From contig JAFGOG010000394.1 in assembly GCA_016926595.1 (NCBI GenBank), positions 1-5,687 on the forward strand: 5,687 nucleotides of DNA, written 5' to 3'. The notes beneath the pieces are model-generated. The model searched no databases. It saw nothing but the letters and a program-made list of their open reading frames with translations, and was not told where the DNA came from. The position numbers and the translations under genes are program-made. Shown here piece by piece: positions 3,492-5,687 of this stretch (its first letter is position 1; the number at the start of each line of letters is the position of its first letter). This DNA comes from Anaerolineae bacterium (GTDB lineage Bacteria > Chloroflexota > Anaerolineae > JAAYZQ01).

Positions 3492-5687
3492 ATCGGACTG
3501 CTGGAGAAGCCCGGCCAGGATCAGGATAGCTGCTCGCTTGTCGAGCGGCTCGTTGTTGTTGCCACACTTGGGGGAGTGGATGCACGACGGGCAGCCGTCG
3601 TGGCAGGGGCAGTCGCGGACCGTGTCGTGGGTGGCGCGCCACAGGTCGGGCAGGAGGTCGAAGCCCTTTTCGGCGATGCCCACGCCGCCGGGAAAGGCGT
3701 CGTAGATAAATACCTGGGCGGCGCCGGTGTCGGGGTGGCGGGGGGTCGAAAGGCCGCCGATGTCCCAGCGGTCGCACATGGCAAAGAGGGGCAGCAGGCC
3801 GATGGCGGCGTGCTCGACGGCGTGGAGGCCGCCGGCAAGGTCCAGGCCGCGCTGCCTTAGCCGGGCGGCGATGCCGGCCGGTACGTCCCACCACAGCGCG
3901 GCTGTGTCGAAGGTCTGGGGCGGCAGGTCGAGGTCCTCGACGCTCAGCGTCTCCTCGCGGAACTGCTGGACGCGGCGGTAGCCGATGACCTGCTGGGTGA
4001 CGCGCACCTGGCCGAAAAAGGCGACGGCGTCGCCCAGCGGCCGGTGGGCCATGGAGCGGATGATGCGCACGTCGTTGACGTCGCGCGGCTGGGTGTAGTA
4101 ACCGACCTGGACCGGCTCCAAGATGGCGTGGCCGACGTCGAGGTCCAGCTCGCGGACCAGGAACGATTCGCCCTGGTGGAGGTAGATGGCGCCGGGATGG
4201 GCGCGCAGGTGGGCGGTGGTGGCTTCGATCTCTTCCAGGAGGCGATAGCCCTGGGATGCGTCGAGCAGGGCCAGCCGCGAGCCGGCCAGCGCGCGGAGCG
4301 ACACCTGCTGGGCCGGGTAGGCGCCAGGCCGGGGGTACCAGCGCTCATTGCGGTATTCCAGCTCGCCCCGGTTTTCCAGGTCGATCATGGCCGGGGCAAA
4401 GCCGGGGCCAAAGAGCGCTTCGTCGTCGCCGGCGGCCACCGCGAAGGAAGCGGTACTCCGCAAGCCGGGAGGGAGAGAGGGGGAGGGGGCGAGGGGGCGA
4501 GGGGGTGAGGGTAGGGGACGGCGGCGGCCAGGGAGGGCCGGGCGGACTGCGCGGGGGACCGGCGGAGGCAGGGGCTGGCCGGGGGCGTGGCCGGTGCCGA
4601 GCGGGATCTCGTGGGCGGCGCAGGGCAGGTGCTGGGCCAGGACGTAGAGGTTGGACGGGTCGATCAGGGCGTGCTCGTGGGGCCGGCCAAAGAGGTCGCG
4701 GGGGTGGCGCATGAAGTACTGATCGAGGGGGTTATCGAGGGCGATCAGAATCGACAGGGCGTGGCGAACGCCCCGCCCGGCCCGGCCTGCCTGCTGCCAC
4801 AGGCTGGCGATGGTGCCCGGGTAGCCGACCAGAAGGGAGGCGTCCAGGTCGCCGATGTCGATGCCCAGCTCGAGGGCCGAAGTGGCGGTGACGCCGAGGA
4901 GGCCGCCGCCGGGGCGCAGGCCCTGCTCGACGTCGCGCCGCTCGTCGGCGCGGTAGCCGGCGCGATAGGCGCGCACGCGGTCGGCCAGGGCCGGCGACTC
5001 GTCGGCCAGGATGCGCCGGGTGTAGAGGAGGATCAGCTCGGCCACGCGGCGGGCGCGGGCAAAGGCGATGGTGCGGATGCCAGCCTGGACCAGGCGGGCA
5101 AAGAGCCGAGCCGCCTCGATGTTGGCGCTGCGCCGCGCGGTCTGGGCGCGGTCGACGAAGGGCGGGTTCCACAGGACAAAGTCTTTGGCGCCGTGGGGCG
5201 CGCCGTCGGCCTCGCCGGAGACGACGACCGGCTCGACGCCGGCGAGCCGGCGCAGGTGGTCGCCGGGGTTGGCGATGGTGGCCGAGCAGGCCACGACCTG
5301 GGGCGCCGAGCCGTAGCGGGCGCACACGCGCCACAGGCGACGCAGGACACAGCCGACGTGCGAGCCGAATATGCCGCGATAGGCGTGGGCCTCGTCGACG
5401 ACGACAAAGCGCAGGTTGGCGAAAAAGTCGGCCCACAGGGTGTGGTTGGGCAGAATGCCGACGTGGAGCATGTCGGGGTTGGTGAGGAGGATGTTGGCCT
5501 CGCGGCGCAGCCGGGCTCGGGCCGCCTGGGGGGTGTCGCCGTCGTAGACGCCAAAGCGGGCAGCGCGCAGTTCGTCGCGGGTCAACTCGTGCAGGCTGCG
5601 GAGCTGGTCCTGGGCGAGGGCCTTGGTGGGGAACAGGTACAAGGCGCGGGCGCTCCGGTCGGCGAGGAGCGCCTCGAGGACCGGGAC
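3489..5687 (-). CDS. DEAH-box helicase of the YprA/MrfA family with C-terminal cysteine cluster (5'-truncated by window edge)
   Basis: A superfamily 2 helicase; its family (COG1205, DUF1998-type C-terminus) includes Bacillus subtilis MrfA/YprA, a 3'-5' helicase in mitomycin damage repair. The frame is open to the window edge; 732 residues are visible, numbered from base 5687. Motif Ia is PTKALAQDQ (20-28), followed by DEAH (98-101), SAT (135-137), a region ending LGIDIGDLD with GYPG, and motif VI QQAGRAGR (298-305). The C-terminus has the cysteine pattern CxCxxxCxxCxxxxxC (C693, C695, C699, C702, C708; bases 3564-3611), followed by GNNNEPLDKRAA, as in family members. Walker A should lie a few residues beyond the edge, since the fragment opens with the conserved PVLEALL. 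A TTG at 5642 is an internal leucine codon, not the start. Residues 364-415 are an atypical Pro/Arg-rich insert. No yprB/mrfB nuclease gene follows; the exporter operon does. Confidence 0.93.
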   Translation of the reverse strand, partial: VPVLEALLADRSARALYLFPTKALAQDQLRSLHELTRDELRAARFGVYDGDTPQAARARLRREANILLTNPDMLHVGILPNHTLWADFFANLRFVVVDEAHAYRGIFGSHVGCVLRRLWRVCARYGSAPQVVACSATIANPGDHLRRLAGVEPVVVSGEADGAPHGAKDFVLWNPPFVDRAQTARRSANIEAARLFARLVQAGIRTIAFARARRVAELILLYTRRILADESPALADRVRAYRAGYRADERRDVEQGLRPGGGLLGVTATSALELGIDIGDLDASLLVGYPGTIASLWQQAGRAGRGVRHALSILIALDNPLDQYFMRHPRDLFGRPHEHALIDPSNLYVLAQHLPCAAHEIPLGTGHAPGQPLPPPVPRAVRPALPGRRRPLPSPPRPLAPSPSLPPGLRSTASFAVAAGDDEALFGPGFAPAMIDLENRGELEYRNERWYPRPGAYPAQQVSLRALAGSRLALLDASQGYRLLEEIEATTAHLRAHPGAIYLHQGESFLVRELDLDVGHAILEPVQVGYYTQPRDVNDVRIIRSMAHRPLGDAVAFFGQVRVTQQVIGYRRVQQFREETLSVEDLDLPPQTFDTAALWWDVPAGIAARLRQRGLDLAGGLHAVEHAAIGLLPLFAMCDRWDIGGLSTPRHPDTGAAQVFIYDAFPGGVGIAEKGFDLLPDLWRATHDTVRDCPCHDGCPSCIHSPKCGNNNEPLDKRAAILILAGLLQQSD
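4443..4598 (-). other. Low-complexity Pro/Arg-rich in-frame insert within the helicase
   Basis: About 52 residues (364-415 of the fragment) have 17 prolines, 7 arginines and no acidic residue. They lie between two blocks that I expect to be nearly adjacent in the family: the HLPCAAHEIPL helix and DDEALFGPGF. The insert lies C-terminal to motif VI, so it should be a surface loop beyond the motor core. The reading frame is kept on both sides. The composition differs sharply from the flanking sequence, which suggests a repeat expansion or a captured dispersed repeat. That it is absent from relatives is my recollection of the family, not an alignment. Confidence 0.55.
4467..4518 (+). repeat. G-rich degenerate tandem repeat with G-quadruplex potential
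   Basis: The plus strand holds at least seven runs of three to five G separated by one to five bases, with a core of about three imperfect copies of the 8-mer GAGGGGGC between 4483 and 4508. This satisfies the simple G-quadruplex pattern (four or more runs of three or more G with short loops). The G-rich strand is the template strand of the helicase gene, so the mRNA is C-rich here. It encodes the proline-rich core of the insert. Confidence 0.75.

Noticed and set aside
3261..3860. 199-codon plus-strand open frame across the helicase-exporter gap
   Set aside because: It is antisense to the helicase C-terminus and the ATPase start, shows no family motif, and is explained by GC-rich codon use on the opposite strand.
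4044..4714. Plus-strand frames over the helicase insert
   Set aside because: They are Gly/Arg-rich shadows of the G-rich repeat; the minus-strand helicase frame carries conserved motifs on both sides.
1..5687. CRISPR arrays, tRNA or rRNA genes, insertion sequences, phage att sites
   Set aside because: I saw no regularly spaced repeats, RNA gene signatures, transposase motifs or paired terminal repeats.

Overview
The window is GC-rich bacterial chromosomal DNA in which every supportable gene lies on the minus strand, so it reads from right to left. The base composition, the MrfA/YprA-type helicase and the C-rich low-complexity tract (C-rich on the coding strand) would fit a Chloroflexota-like or other GC-rich environmental bacterium. 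There is no rRNA or other marker to settle this, so the taxonomy is a weak inference.

Layout in transcription order: (1) 5687-3489, the C-terminal ~732 residues of a superfamily 2 DEAH helicase of the YprA/MrfA type with a C-terminal cysteine cluster; its N-terminus with Walker A is cut by the window edge. (2) 3488-3293, a non-coding gap with a 12-bp direct repeat (21 bp period), a plausible sigma70-type promoter with an extended -10, and a strong Shine-Dalgarno site. (3) 3292-338, a compact four-gene operon: ABC ATPase, ABC-2 permease, second ABC-2 permease and a small membrane methyltransferase of the ICMT/PEMT type. The first two genes overlap by 4 bp; the later gaps are 9 and 22 bp. (4) 337-220, a short gap with a near-consensus promoter (TTGACA, 17 bp, TATGAT) whose -35 box overlaps the methyltransferase stop codon. 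(5) 219-1, the first 73 codons of an unrecognised membrane protein that runs off the left edge.

How they fit together: the ATPase and the two paralogous permeases should form one heteromeric ABC-2 exporter, with one ATPase dimer and one copy of each permease. The methyltransferase may be co-expressed with it, but its substrate cannot be read from sequence. The helicase is probably a separate DNA-repair gene. No rho-independent terminator is visible anywhere, so read-through between units is possible.

No clearly new system was found. The best candidates for a second look are the proline/arginine-rich, G-quadruplex-prone insert inside the helicase, the direct repeat upstream of the exporter promoter, and the promoter embedded in the methyltransferase stop codon.
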